Source: Aedes albopictus
Lineage: Eukaryota > Arthropoda > Insecta > Diptera > Culicidae
Assembly: GCF_035046485.1 (NCBI RefSeq)
Contig: NC_085137.1
Location: forward strand, 134,296,703 to 134,360,702
DNA: 64,000 nt
Direction: 5' to 3'
The notes beneath the pieces are model-generated. The model worked only from the letters and a program-made list of their open reading frames with translations. It was not told where the DNA came from and did no database searches. Each line of letters begins with the position of its first letter. The first letter of the stretch is position 1. Both the position numbers and the translations under genes were made by a program. Below are positions 52,781-63,860 of this stretch, piece after piece.

Positions 52781-54665
52781 GATTTACCTAAAGAAATCCC
52801 GAAGTAAATCTCTTAGTAAACCTCGAACTATCCGAAGGAATTCCAGAAGGGATTTCTAGAGGATTCTCCAAAGGGACTCGTAGAGGAACCCCTGAGCGTA
52901 CTTGAGGAGGGATCCTTAAAGGAACCCTGGAAAGAGCTCTGGTAAGAATCCCTGAAAAATGGTTCTTGAAGAACTGCTAGAAGCTAGGAGGAACCACATA
53001 AGGAACATATGGAGGAATCACTGAAGGAACTCCTGGGCGAACCCCTGAAGGAGCTTCTTCAGAAATCCACAATGGAGTTCCTGGACAAGTCCCTGAAGGA
53101 GTTCCTGAAGAAATCGTTGAAAAAATTTGCGAAAAAAAATCCTGAAGAGTTCCTGGAGAAATCCTTGAAGGCGTTCCTGGAGATATATCTGAGTTTGTGA
53201 GGAAACCTCAGAAGGAGATCCTGGAAAAATCTTTTCAGCAGTTACAAGAGAAATTTCGCCGGCTATTTCAGGGGAAATCTCTTAGAGAATTCCAGGAAAA
53301 ATCTCCGAAGGATTTCAAGAAGAAATTTTTGTAGCACTCCCTGGATAATTCCTTGAATAAAGAAATCCCTGAAGGAGTTCTTGGAAGAATTCCTCAATAA
53401 ATGTTAGTAAATAAAAGTCCCTCAAGGAATTCCAGGCGAAATACATCTAAGAATCCCTAGAAAATCCTTCAAGAAGTTCGTGGAGGAATCCCTGAAGAAG
53501 TTCTAGGAGGAGTCATTCAAGGAGTTCCTGTAGACATCCTTGAAGGAGTTTCTGGAGGAAACCTTGAAGAAGAAAACCTGCAAAAAATGCTGGAAATATC
53601 CCTAAAGAATTTCCTAGCAGAATCCCTAGAATAATTTCTAGATTATTCATTGATGGAGTTCCTAGAGCAACCCCTGAAAAAGATTTTGGGAAAATCCCTT
53701 AAGGAACTCCATGAAAAATCTTGGAAATCTCCCACAAAAAAATCTTCCTGTAAGAATTCCGCAAGAATCCCTTGAGAACTGAAAAAGTTTCTGGTGGAAT
53801 CCCATCTGGTGGAAAGTTTATGAAGAAATCCCGCAAGGAATTCTAGGACAACCCCCACAAGGAGTTCATAGAGTAATCTCTGAAGGAGTTCCTGTAGGAG
53901 TCCCCGAAGGAGTTTCTCCAGAAATTCATGAAGGACTTTCTGGAGAAACTCATAAAGGAGCTCCTGGAGAATTCCCTAAAGCAATTGGTGGAGTCATTCC
54001 TGAAGGAGTTCCTAGAGAAAATTAAACTTAATGCAGTAGTTCCAAGAAAAATTCCACAAAGATTTGCAGGAAAATCCCTGAAGCAAATTAAGGAGGAATT
54101 CAAGCAGAAAATCTAAGAGGAGCTCCCCTGGAAAAATCACTGAAGGAGTTTCTGGAGGAATCCATGATGGAGTTTATGAATAAATTCCTTGGGGAATCTT
54201 AAGAAAAATCTTATAAACAATTCTTGGAAAAAATGCTATAGAAATTTCTGCAGGAATTACTGAAGTTCCTAAAAAAATCGCTGGAAAAGTCCCTGGAGAA
54301 ATCTCTGGAGGAGTTGCTGGAGAAGCTCAGAACCTCAAGAGAAATTCCTCAAAAAAATCCAGGGAAAATATCTCTTGGAATTCCTAGAAAAATCCCTGAA
54401 CGAATCTCTGATGAAATTCTTGGAAGAACTCCTGGAGAAATCATTGAAAACTTCCTGTATGAACGATTTCAAAATAATCCATGAAGGAAAGTCCTGATGG
54501 AGTCTCTGAATAAATTCTTGTAGGAATCCGAGAGGAAAATCAAGCAATAAACTCACAAAGTACTAGAGAAATCCTTTACTTAACTTTCTAGCGAAATCTC
54601 TTGGCGGAGCTTCTGGAAGAATACCTAAACAAATTCCTGGAAGATCGGCTGATTTTTTCTGGAGT
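52780..54665 (+). repeat. 12-bp-period degenerate array, AAGGAGTTCCTGGAG variant
   Basis: Units such as GAGTTCCTGAAG, AAATCCCTGAAG and GAGTTTCTGGAG run for nearly 1.9 kb. The 63-codon frame at 53009 reads KELL, KEFL, KSLK with 4-residue period. Drift and indels break the register. No flanking CATTGGCGTAG ends were found here. Confidence 0.85.
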
Positions 54666-54848
54666 AAATTTGCTGACGCTTGTATTGATTGAATGCCATC
54701 TACTTTTTGTTTCGCTCTGGGCTCGCATTGGATCAAATTTCAAGGAACTTCTAGAACATTCAATTCTCTGCTCTTTAGTTTATTCCGATAATCGAGTTTC
54801 GGGATACTTCCAACCATGCCCGGCATAGAACTTCATCTTTCATGTGGG
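54666..54848. other. Short unassigned segment after the array
   Basis: No feature recognised. Confidence 0.3.
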
Positions 54849-54962
54849 TCCCATTATTCCCTCGCGGCTTTGATGCAGTCATTGCAAATTGCAAATGCAA
54901 CATGTTGGTCTCGAGCAAACGAATGGGATCTATGTAAGCATCAACGCAAGAGGGAATAACGG
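54849..54962. repeat. Small inverted-repeat element
   Basis: TTATTCCCTCGCGGCTTTG then ATGC on the left and GCATCAACGCAAGAGGGAAT on the right are imperfect complements around about 70 bp. A TTGCAAATTGCAAATGC repeat sits in the loop. Confidence 0.6.
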
Positions 54963-56690
54963 TTTCAAGAACTAGATATCACTTTTTATGTTTTATTTGT
55001 TGAACGTTGTCTTGTTTTTGATTTGGTATCCTGATCCAAAACTGAAAAAAGGTTATAACAACTTTTGGTTTTGGTTGCCAATTATGTGAATCCACTGCGT
55101 TTACCGGCATGGATAAGGCTGTCATTTCCGAACCGATTTAGCAACGGTTGGTGAGGTTCGTCGATATGATGAGGGGTGTCAATTTAGGTTTACTTACACA
55201 TTGGTGGGCATCGTCGAAATCTAAGGAATCTCAAATCCATGAACAGATGCTTGGTTGATTTGGTGGCAAGAGACCCCAAATCGGCTGAGAAATATGCACA
55301 CATTCACAGACATTTGCTCAGTTCTTCGAGTAAAGTTGATTTGTATACGCGACTTTTGATTTTAAAGTTCTAAGTTAAGAGCAACAAAAGACGAATTTCA
55401 ACGTCTAAATAAATGTTTGGTTCAAACTCAGAAATTTTCAATACGATATAGTTTGCATTAAGAAAAGCACATACACCGTTTTTCGATTCTTCTGAACTGA
55501 GATAGTAGCAAGGGAGCACAATTCATGACATGGGAGTATTATCAACACTGCTAAAAAAAAATATTTTTCCTGATTTCGGTCGATTTCTCCTATACAAACT
55601 CAGTGCAGTGCGTAGCAAGCATCAATTAAGCTCATATATTCTGATGATTGACAGCTAATACTTTCAATCCAAGTAGTAAGGTTTGGAAGATTTCGTTCAT
55701 TTTGGACCACCCTATTGGGTACGCACGATCGTGTATTCTCGTCACAAACTGAGACAGACAGTCGGATGGGTGTGTGATTATCGAACTGGTTTTGAACTAT
55801 ACGTGGTGTCACCCAAGCACTGATGCTCGATCAACGTTCCCAACGTTGATCTAATTTAAATCATGATGATGAGCCATTCAGGAAAACACCCAACTGCGGG
55901 CTGAAAAAAAGGCCAACCAAGCAGGTACGTCGTTCCGCTTGAAACCGAATCTTCGGAATCTTCCTTCTCTTCCGTCATCGTCCGCCAGATGAATCCCCTA
56001 AAGTGACCTCATCGCCCAATCAAACGACGAACCTTGACACTTGAAATTATCCCACAAGCTGTGCTGTTCAAGTCCACCAGCAAATTCCTCTCACTCTCAC
56101 TCGACCAATCACGCTCACACGTTTCGCCTGGCCAGCCCAGCCAAACAGGTTCACCCGTCGCGTCCATCCGCCGTCGTTCTCGTATCGATGATGATGGTGA
56201 TTTAATCTCCCGTCTCTAAATAAATATATGCTGAAACTAATTGAAAACCACATTAAACTAACAGTACCGGAACGCAGGCTTGACCCTGCAAGACGAGTCT
56301 GAACGCGCGCGCGCGTCATTTAAGTCGGTCGACATATCAGATAAATTTGCATAAAAATCACGCCCACCTCCTTATTGGTTGGTTATCCGTTAGGCTGGAC
56401 GGGATGGGACAAGGCGAGTCGATCAGCGGGTCAGACCAGACCGGATCACCTGAATAGAAGCCCGTACCCCCACACGAGTCCTTTCATTGACCGGTCTTTT
56501 TGGGGTCTCCGTGTGGTTTTCTTTCCTATGCGAATTTGATTGATATGTTTACTCAATCATATTTGAGGCAGTGTCAAGGTGATTTGTTTACGGAGAGGAT
56601 ATGGGGATATGGCATGATCCAAAACCCAACAATCAATTTCTTAAAATATATACATCGCTAACAGCTTCCTACGAATAAAAATGCAATCAA
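54963..56690. other. Mostly single-copy stretch; GC-rich block at 55.9-56.5 kb
   Basis: No repeat partners recognised. 55900-56500 has CpGs, GCGCGCGCGCGC and an AGGTACGTCG donor-like site at 55923, and contrasts with AT-rich flanks. It may be host regulatory or exonic DNA, but neither strand gives a convincing protein. Confidence 0.3.
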
Positions 56691-56696
56691 TGATGT

Positions 56697-56757
56697 AATA
56701 ACACTAGTTTACAGCATTCTTGAACTCGGTAAGCTGATGATCATTTTTAGTGTACAC
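56697..56757. repeat. Right-end fragment of the 680-bp repeat, inverted
   Basis: AACACTAGTTTACAGCATTC and CTCGGTAAGCTGATGATC are the reverse complement of the right ends at 7790-7843 and 19280-19332. Confidence 0.75.
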
Positions 56758-56848
56758 ACTTAGAAATTCTGAAATTTGCACGAAACGGAATCACCAAAAA
56801 AAACGTAAACGTTTTCAAGACTACTTTTAAGGGAACGACTGTTACTTC

Positions 56849-57050
56849 AACTGGAAACTTTTAGTGGCTACGCAGTCTTTATTCTTAAAACGGGTTTATT
56901 GTTTACCCAACGTTTCGGCACTTAGGGATGGTGCCTTCATCAGGGGGAAAATAATGTTCTCGTTTTGTCTCTAGTGTTTGGGCTAACTTTAACTGTTTTT
57001 TATTGACGTTTTAAGAATAAAGACTGCGTAGCCACTAAAAGTTTCCAGTT
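56849..57050. repeat. Hairpin MITE, copy B of the GGCTACGCAGT family
   Basis: Arms CTGGAAACTTTTAGTGGCTA and TAGCCACTAAAAGTTTCCAG with CGCAGTCTTTATTCTTAAAA and its complement. The loop contains CCAACGTTTCGGCACTTAGG and GCCTTCATCAGGG. It shares GGCTACGCAGT and the CCCAACGTTT-type block with 572-710. Confidence 0.8.
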
Positions 57051-57198
57051 TTCAAGACTGAATCACAAATTGGACTCAATTTTACGCGCATCATGTAAGT
57101 GCTGGCTGGGGCTGGTTGCGTTAGATGTCAACAAATCCGTTTCACCAGAAACGTAGAATCAGTATCACGTTCATCAGCCATCTTCTAACTCGGTGATA

Positions 57199-57252
57199 TA
57201 GCCAAGAGGTAAAAGATGTGGCTCACGTTCAGCAGATCCGGTGTTCAAATCC
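57199..57252 (+). promoter_or_regulatory. Third tRNA-like A box and B box pair
   Basis: TAGCCAAGAGGT at 57199 and GTGTTCAAATCC at 57241, 42 bases apart. A left end TA|CACACTTAGAAATTCTG at about 56756 and a weak AATAAGTGGGG at 57330-57340 may bound a decayed TIR element. No good acceptor stem, so it is not a tRNA gene. Confidence 0.4.
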
Positions 57253-57339
57253 CATGCATAACAATGTTTTACTTTTCTATGTTTTATCTGTCAAATCGGT
57301 TTTAGCGATTGCTAGACGCTAAGAAAAAATAAGTGGGGT

Positions 57340-57561
57340 GTCTTAAAAGACGTAAATTTACATGTTATAACCTCTAAATTTGTGTTTTTGAAGATGCTCG
57401 TATATGTCAGGTTCAGGACACTTAAAATTACATGATATTTTCTAGGTGTGCACGCTTCGTAACCGTAGAGGGCAACCGGAAAAATCAGCGTCTTATACAG
57501 AGCGAATTTTGTTTGCGTTTGCAAGTTATGGGACCTAAGCTGGCTACGCAATCCGTAAAAG
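57340..57561 (-). pseudogene. RTE-like C-terminal relic, downstream half
   Basis: On the minus strand the frame reads GFYGLRSQLRSHNLQTQTKF and ALYKTLIFPVALYGYEACT, the post-RT region of RTE-type elements. It continues the protein that stops at 59024 (NDVSRDVKRRIAAAN). The two halves are separated by the 1,462-bp TIR element. Confidence 0.85.
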
Positions 57562-59023
57562 CCCAAGTAACAAAATTAATTTTATAATGCTTTTGAAGTA
57601 TTCTTCAACACCTGTTCCTTAAAACCATGCATAATCCAAATTGCTCTGCAAAACGACATAAACTCAACCATAAACCCGCCATAAGAACAAAGCGGCCCAT
57701 CCTAAGATGCTCTTGGAGAGTTGTTTCTAAATTTCCCTTAAAACTCGTTGTACTTCCCAAGTTGTCCTCAAGGCGAATTGCTCTCTCCTTGTAGAATTGT
57801 TCAAGTGCACGATAAAACGATAATAAATTTGTCAGTGTTGTTGTTGATGCAGCTTTTATGCCAACAGAAAAGTTTGGTGAATTAAATTGAAAAAAAACAC
57901 AGTAAAAATGACATATTATTGTAATCGGGATTAATTTATTACACAAATTGGAATTATTTCTGTGGTGTAACAAGGATGCCAAATGCCATGCAAAATCCAA
58001 CGTATATATGTTGCAAGCTACTTCCAAAAATTGCAACGCGCTTACATTATAATGCACTAATGAAATATTAAAAAATATTATTCCTGGTCATGAGAACATT
58101 GTTCATGAGTTTTCTCAACATGGCTTCCATTGAAATCTAGGCCGGTGATTGGTCCATTATCGATGGTTTTAATCAACATCACCATAAGATCGTCTTAAAT
58201 TCCTTTCAACTCATGCCAGCGCTAAAAGCTTAACTCAAGAATACTAGGATTTATAACGTTCTCAATGCAGCCTGGTTGGCCTCCATCAAGAACGTCTTAA
58301 ATTTATTTCATCTTATGCAAGGGTAAGAAGTATTACTCAAGAGTTCTCAGGTTTATAACGTTCTTGATGTAGGTTTATGCAAACTCCGCCGAGAACGTCA
58401 TAAATCATGTACGCCAAATTGTAAACAAACATTAAATTATCGCACCGCGGTGGATTTTGTGAATCTCGTCCGATGAATTTAATCATCAGCCCGGTACCAT
58501 TGCCAACCAGGCAGACCTTTTCGATAACCGGCTTTGATGCGGTGCAGTTCCTCATTCTTCCGGTCATCACTTCCAACAGGTAAGTAGTTGTGGATTTTGA
58601 AGATCGATGATTGGAACCCCGATAGCACGGGAATCGACAACCTGGATGACCAAACCCAGCTCATGTCGGATGCTGCAAACGGAGGAACTTGGCACTGCAC
58701 CGCGTCGCGGTTGGGTTTCCGGGTAGGTGTGCTTGTACCAAACTGTTCTCATGCATGAACAGTTGCTCTTGTTCATGAAAGGATGATTGAAGATAACTAC
58801 AAGAACCTTATAAAACTGAAAATAAGTTCAACAGTTCTTATTGTGTTTATGTATTTATTAACTGAACCTCAAGTATTCTTGGAGGTGTTTTTAAAACCAC
58901 ATATTGACGAAGAATAGTTGTGCTCAGCTGAAACTGCGATAAGATCAACTAGAATATGCAATGTTCCGATAAAACTATCATAAAAACAAATAAAACCGAA
59001 TAGAATCAAAATTGTTACTTGGG
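57562..59023. mobile_element. 1,462-bp TIR element inserted in the RTE relic
   Basis: Ends CCCAAGTAACAAAATTAATT and CAAAATTGTTACTTGGG are inverted, and the similarity continues inward (TCAACACCTG near 57605 against GGAGGTGTTTTT near 58883). Joining the flanks restores the RTE reading RRIAAAN...FYGLRSQ with a 2-bp overlap (AG), which fixes the insertion limits. A 150-codon minus-strand ORF (57605-58057) has no recognised motif. No transposase is seen. Confidence 0.8.
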
Positions 59024-59640
59024 AGGTCATATTCGCAGCTGCAATACGCCTTTTCACATCACGGGAAACGTCATTGTCACATGTCACTGGAACACTTGTG
59101 ACATGCGACAATGACGTTTCCCGTGATAAACCAATTCTTCAGCAACTTCAAACACATCCCCATCAATCACTACCTCAACACTAGCAACACTAGGCCTGTT
59201 TCTGTCTCCACCCGCTTAGTAGAGTTAATCGTCAAGCCTATCCTCACTGTCTCTCTCTTCAGAGGAGCTTAAGCTTCATACCCACTGCCCTACGATCAAT
59301 ATCGTCAGCAAAACCGAGGAGCATGTGCGACCGTGTGATGATAGAGCCATTCCTCTGCACGCCTGACCTCCTAATCGCTCCTTCGAGTGCAATGTTGAAC
59401 AGTAAATTTGAAAGAGCATCTCCCTGCTTCAATCCATCCAAGGTCACAAACGACGTAGACACTTTGTCCGCGATTCGAATACTTGATTTTAATCCATCCA
59501 GTATTGCGCGTATCAGCCTAATTAGTTTCGCCGGAAAACCATGTTCTGACATTATCTGCCAAAGCTCATTTCTTTTCACTGAATCGTACGCTGCTTTAAA
59601 ATCAATGATCAGATGGTGAATATTGGTCCGTATTGAGTTA
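59024..59640 (-). pseudogene. RTE-like RT relic, upstream half with FADDID
   Basis: On the minus strand: KRNELWQIMSEHGFPAKLIR, LKQGDALSNLLFNIALEGAI and the catalytic LLGFADDID (59310-59580), then at 59024-59100 TCDNDVSRDVKRRIAAAN. One piece between is displaced by an inverted duplication. RT catalytic residues are intact locally, but the element is truncated and interrupted. Confidence 0.88.
59060..59126. repeat. Local inverted duplication inside the RTE relic
   Basis: TCACGGGAAACGTCATTGTC and GACAATGACGTTTCCCGTGA are perfect complements about 27 bases apart. The sequence encodes the DNDVSRD motif on one arm, so the other arm is a secondary copy. Confidence 0.9.
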
Positions 59641-59739
59641 AAAAATTATCATGGATTGGGCTCACTCTAGGGATGTCTAATATCTTAAAAAAAAGTGGAA
59701 CTTAGTTGTGATTGGAATGGTGACAGAATTCCCAAATTT

Positions 59740-59895
59740 TAATGCTAATGCTGTGGATTCCTAAAAAAATCCTTCTGGATTTCTTCAGGAATTCTTTCTG
59801 AAAATGGAAGCCATCTGAAGATTCCACCAGGAAACCTTCCGAGGAATCCTCCAGAAATAGCTTGTGAGAATTGCTCCAGGAATTTGTTTTTAAAT
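59740..59895 (-). repeat. Short 12-bp-period tract
   Basis: GATTTCTTCAGG, GATTCCACCAGG and GAATCCTCCAGA units, in the same style as the larger arrays. Confidence 0.6.
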
Positions 59896-59915
59896 TATTT
59901 ACAGTCATAGAAAAA

Positions 59916-60239
59916 GCGTTGATTCTTTTATTTCATCACTGACGTTTCGATATTCGCGTTTGGATCTTTCTCAGGGGCTCTCCATAAACCACGTGGTCAT
60001 TTTTTTGAAAGATTACGAACACACCCCCTCACCCCAACATGACCACGTGGCTTACGGATGGCCCCTTCAGGGCTCAAAGCCAACCAACTTGTGAAGTGCT
60101 GTATCGACACGGATATAATGAGACCATTTCACTCGGATACCGACAATACGGCACTTCAAAAGTTGGATAACTTGAAGGCTTGATAAAGATCCAATTCCGA
60201 GGATCGAAACGTCAGCGAAAGAAATAAAAAAATCACCGC
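59916..60239. repeat. TIR element, GCGTTGATT...GACGTTTCGAT family
   Basis: Left CTGACGTTTCGATATTCG and right GAGGATCGAAACGTCAG are imperfect complements, with TTTTATTTC and GAAATAAAA further out. It carries a nested palindrome at about 59975-60065. Confidence 0.7.
59975..60065. repeat. Small palindromic MITE nested in the above
   Basis: TCCATAAACCACGTGGTCA and TGACCACGTGGCTTACGGA arms around an AT/C-rich loop. Outer ends GGGG and CCCC. A TCAGG on each side may be the target duplication. Confidence 0.7.
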
Positions 60240-60659
60240 TTATTTTTGTGATTGCAAGCCGAAACCGTTAGTAGTCCCAACAAAGTCAGTCATAAAAAAA
60301 CTTCTTCCGCATGTTCTTTCAGGAATGTGTTCTGGGCAGGGAAGAGAATTGTAGACAAAAATGGCACGGCAACTACACTCTATCCCTACAGGTAACAGAT
60401 AATGACATGATCTCGAAAATTTTTGTTGGTGGCAAAACAGACGCAAAGTTTATTGCGTCGTTTTCAACTCGAGAATAATCGATTATTGCTTACCCAAAAC
60501 CTAAACTTTTTGAAGGTGGATCTTCAGCAGCGTCGTAGTGTTTAGCCACTCAAAATTATCCCTCAAAAATTACAATGTAAGGCTTAAAAATCTCTAACCC
60601 ATGTCGTACGATGTTCTTCCTATTCTGTTGCAGATTGTTGCAACAAATGCAGGATGCGA
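60240..60659. other. Spacer, no gene recognised
   Basis: No repeat partner or motif was identified. Confidence 0.35.
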
Positions 60660-60661
60660 TA

Positions 60662-60837
60662 CAGTCAGGTCTGTTTTTACGCGGTTTTCATTTACGCGGC
60701 CGCGTAAATGAAAACTCCATATAAAAAAAATTTCATCGTCTTATTTTTGCATGATTCGTCGAGAAATTGTGAGACTTTTTTTACGCGGTTTTTCGAATTT
60801 TGAACTACGTATCCCCCGCGTAAAAAAAACCTGACTG
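60662..60837. repeat. TA-flanked MITE, CAGTCAGGT...ACGCGG family, 176 bp
   Basis: Ends CAGTCAGGTCTGTTTTTACG and CGTAAAAAAAACCTGACTG are inverted, with TA at 60660-60661 and 60838-60839. ACGCGG recurs internally. The layout is typical of mariner-derived MITEs. Confidence 0.88.
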
Positions 60838-60879
60838 TATTGTCATTTTTAATACCCGATGGTTGAAATTTGATTCAGT

Positions 60880-62400
60880 GATTCTGGGACTCCTCCGAAA
60901 GTTTCACCAGGGGAGTCCTTCACGAACGCTTTCTTTGGATATATAAGATTCCCTTACGGATTCTTTTTGTAGATTTCTCAAGAACTTCCTTAGGATTTTT
61001 TTTAAGTATTCCTACAAAAGTTTCGCCTGCGATTGCTCCGAGAACTCTTTGAAGAGATTATAATTCAGGCATTTGATCTAGAGATTTCTACAACAACTCC
61101 TGAAGGATTCCTAGAAGAAACTGTAGGAAGACTCCTGGAGAGCACACCTGGAAAATTTTCTACAGGAACTCAAGCAGGGTTCTAAAAAGGACCTGTTGGA
61201 GGATTACTAGAAGAAGAAAAATCCTGGAAGATTCTCCAAAGAAACTTTCAGAGAAACTTTTAAAGGACTTTGAGATAGAACTCCTGGAAGATTTCCGGTG
61301 GGAAATCCTTTAGGGTTCCTTATAAAAACGCCTGCGGGATTTCCAGACGGAGATCTTGGAGAAATCCTAGTAAAAAATGCATCAAAAACTCAATAAGCGA
61401 TTCCGGAGCGCATTTAACAGAAGGATTTCTGCAGAACTCCCACAGAGAGTCCCTGGAAGATTCTCAAAAGAAACATCTGAAGGAATTCTACAACAAACAC
61501 CAGAACGATTCTCAGAAGGAACTCTTGGGGGACTTCTAGATAGAACTCCAGGAGGATTGCCAGAGCGAATCTCTGGAGAACTTCCGTAAGGAACTCTTGG
61601 GCGAATCCAACAGATATTCCAACGACAATTCTGGAGGACATTTAACAGAAGCTCTTAACGGATTCCAAGAACATAATCAGAGTAATATGTATCCCTGCAA
61701 GAATAAAAAAAAACTGTGTGTGTGTTAGTCAGATTTCCATCTAATCCCATCCGAAGAAGGTTTGGAATGTGGAAAGAAATGTTGCATTCTCAGAAAAAAA
61801 AAATCGGAAGAAGCTCATAAAGAAATTTTTGAATGAATGTTAGAAGATTTTTTTGAAAGGATACCTAATGTGATTATTTGAATAATCGAAACATTTCCTG
61901 ATTGATCCTAGTAGAAATTTCAGGAAAAAATTTTGGAATAGTCAGGAGCTTCCGATGAAAATACTGACAAAAATTCTGGAGGAATGCCACAAGTATCCTT
62001 GAGTAAAAACTAAAACGAATTCTTTTAGAAATTCCAATTCCTGTGGAACTCCTGAATGAATTCCCATAGGAATTCCAGAAGGAATTCAAGGATGGACTGG
62101 ACATATGAGTTAACCGCAGAAGGAGCTTCTGGATAAATCCTAGGGGTCATAAACTGTTTTGGGTATTCAAATTCAAATAATTCCAAGCGATAATCAAGCG
62201 GAATTGTAGTAGATCACATACAAAAAATCCCATGAGATTTCCCAAAGGTATCCAGGAAAAAAAAAAGTCTTACAGAATTCCTAGTACAAATTACCAAAGA
62301 ATCTTCAGGAAATGTTCTTGGAAAACTCCGAGAAGAATCACTGGGAAAATTTGATGCTTAATATTTGGGATGAAGTTCTGAAGGAATTTCCGGAGGCATG
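60880..62400 (+). repeat. 12-bp-period degenerate array
   Basis: Units like GAACTCCTGGAA, GATTCTCCAAAG and GAACTCTTGGGG, heavily drifted. ORFs such as 61377-61589 show the 4-residue period (RIS, GEL, PGR). No gene. Confidence 0.75.
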
Positions 62401-63609
62401 ATTTAGAATTCACGGTGTTAGGACCGGTCCGAACGAGCATTCTCTCGTTAAAGAATGGGTTTCTGAATAGAATAAACCCAAGTTTGCTGAAACTGGTTAA
62501 GAATAGCTAAAGAGACGAGTATTTCAATATCATGGGTATCAGGAAACCTGCATCCCCCATAAGAAAAAAAAAGGCAGTCCTTCTTCCTGTTCCTCAACGC
62601 TATAAAATTCGGTTGCCGAAAGAGATAGAGATTCAAGTTTTCCTTAGTAGACGTAAATAGACGTATCACTTGGAAGAAATTGTGCTAGAAATCGTCGTCA
62701 CGAAAACGTAACCGCTCAATGCCAATTACTTTGTGTTTCGCAAACCATTTACCTAAATTTCGAGGTTTAAAATCGAAAAGGGCCCCCGGCCAAACTAGGG
62801 ATAAATCAGTTCTCAATGTTTCTCTACTGACAAACTAAAAGTTTGCAAGGCCCAATTTTGTATGACAGGAAATTAAAGTGGTCTTATGCCACGGGAACCC
62901 TCACAATTATGCCTGTGGGTGAGACGAATAATCTCTAACAGTTTCAGCTCAATCAGCTAACTGCTGAGCTGGCTCAAATGAGAAAAAGTTTACATTAGAT
63001 TTCCAGCCAAAATATATGGAATTGTTCCTAAGAGTATCCATTGCTATTTGGGTGTGCCGTGCCAAGTGAAAGACTGAAATTCTCTCGGTCTCACATATAT
63101 TTTGGCAGAAAATCCCATGTAAATTTCAATTGACTTGTAAGAGCTCAGATTATAGTCCATGAAGCAATCCATATCCATAATCCAGGGGTTTCCTCGTGGG
63201 ACTTTTTTTTTACATTTGTGTCTATGTATAGAGTAAGGTAAGGTGAGATACCGTTTTTCAATATTTGTCCGTTTTCTATGATAAACGGTCTGATTTTGAC
63301 GGGTGTTCAAAGTGTTAACAGCAACTAAACTTAACCTGATACTGCAGTGAATACATTTTCCAAACTACACACATAGACAAACAGACGCACCACTTTGAAC
63401 AAACTGCGATTGAAATAATCGTCCCGCAAACATAATCGCCTAATGCATCACGCTGTGTTTCACAAATCATTAACTAGATAACAGTAGTGAGCAAAAGTCA
63501 AACTCGAGAAAAAAAAACGATACGAGCGCCGTGAGCGTAAGATTTGCGTACTACAGTGTAAAAAGAGAAATAAATCATAGGATGTGAGTAAAGTGGAGCG
63601 GGTGTCAAA
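62401..63609. other. Spacer with one diverged direct repeat, no gene recognised
   Basis: AATCGTCGTCACGAAAACGTAACCGC (62691-62716, quoted here only as two short halves AATCGTCGTC and GAAAACGTAACCGC) has a diverged partner near 63415-63445 (AATCGTCCCGCAAACATAAT). Both continue with a GTGTTTC-CAAA block. The rest is unassigned. Confidence 0.35.
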
Positions 63610-63860
63610 TTAATAAACATATCCAGCTGTTTCAATTTCGGTGAAAGTTAAGATTACCGAACGTTCAGCAGAACATTGCCGAAATTTGACAAGAAATTAC
63701 TGAACGTTCGGTAAACTCTATCGAATCATCAGTAACGTTTACCGAACGTTCGGTGAAAATTTTCTGAACTTTAGTACAGTTGCACTGAACTTCGGTGATC
63801 CAAACTTTTCCAAAAATTGGAAAAACCTAACTAGAGACTCTAGCTAGAATAAGTATGCAA
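63610..63860. repeat. CACACTTA family TIR element, copy 2, degenerate
   Basis: Shares CAGCTGTT, GAACGTTCGGTAAACTCTA, ACCGAACGTTCGGT and GAACTTCGGT in the same order as 48641-48895. The terminal repeats are eroded. Confidence 0.75.

Noticed and set aside
57605..58057. 150-codon minus-strand ORF
   Set aside because: It lies inside the CCCAAGTAACA TIR element, shows no transposase triad or domain, and has AT-rich codon use.
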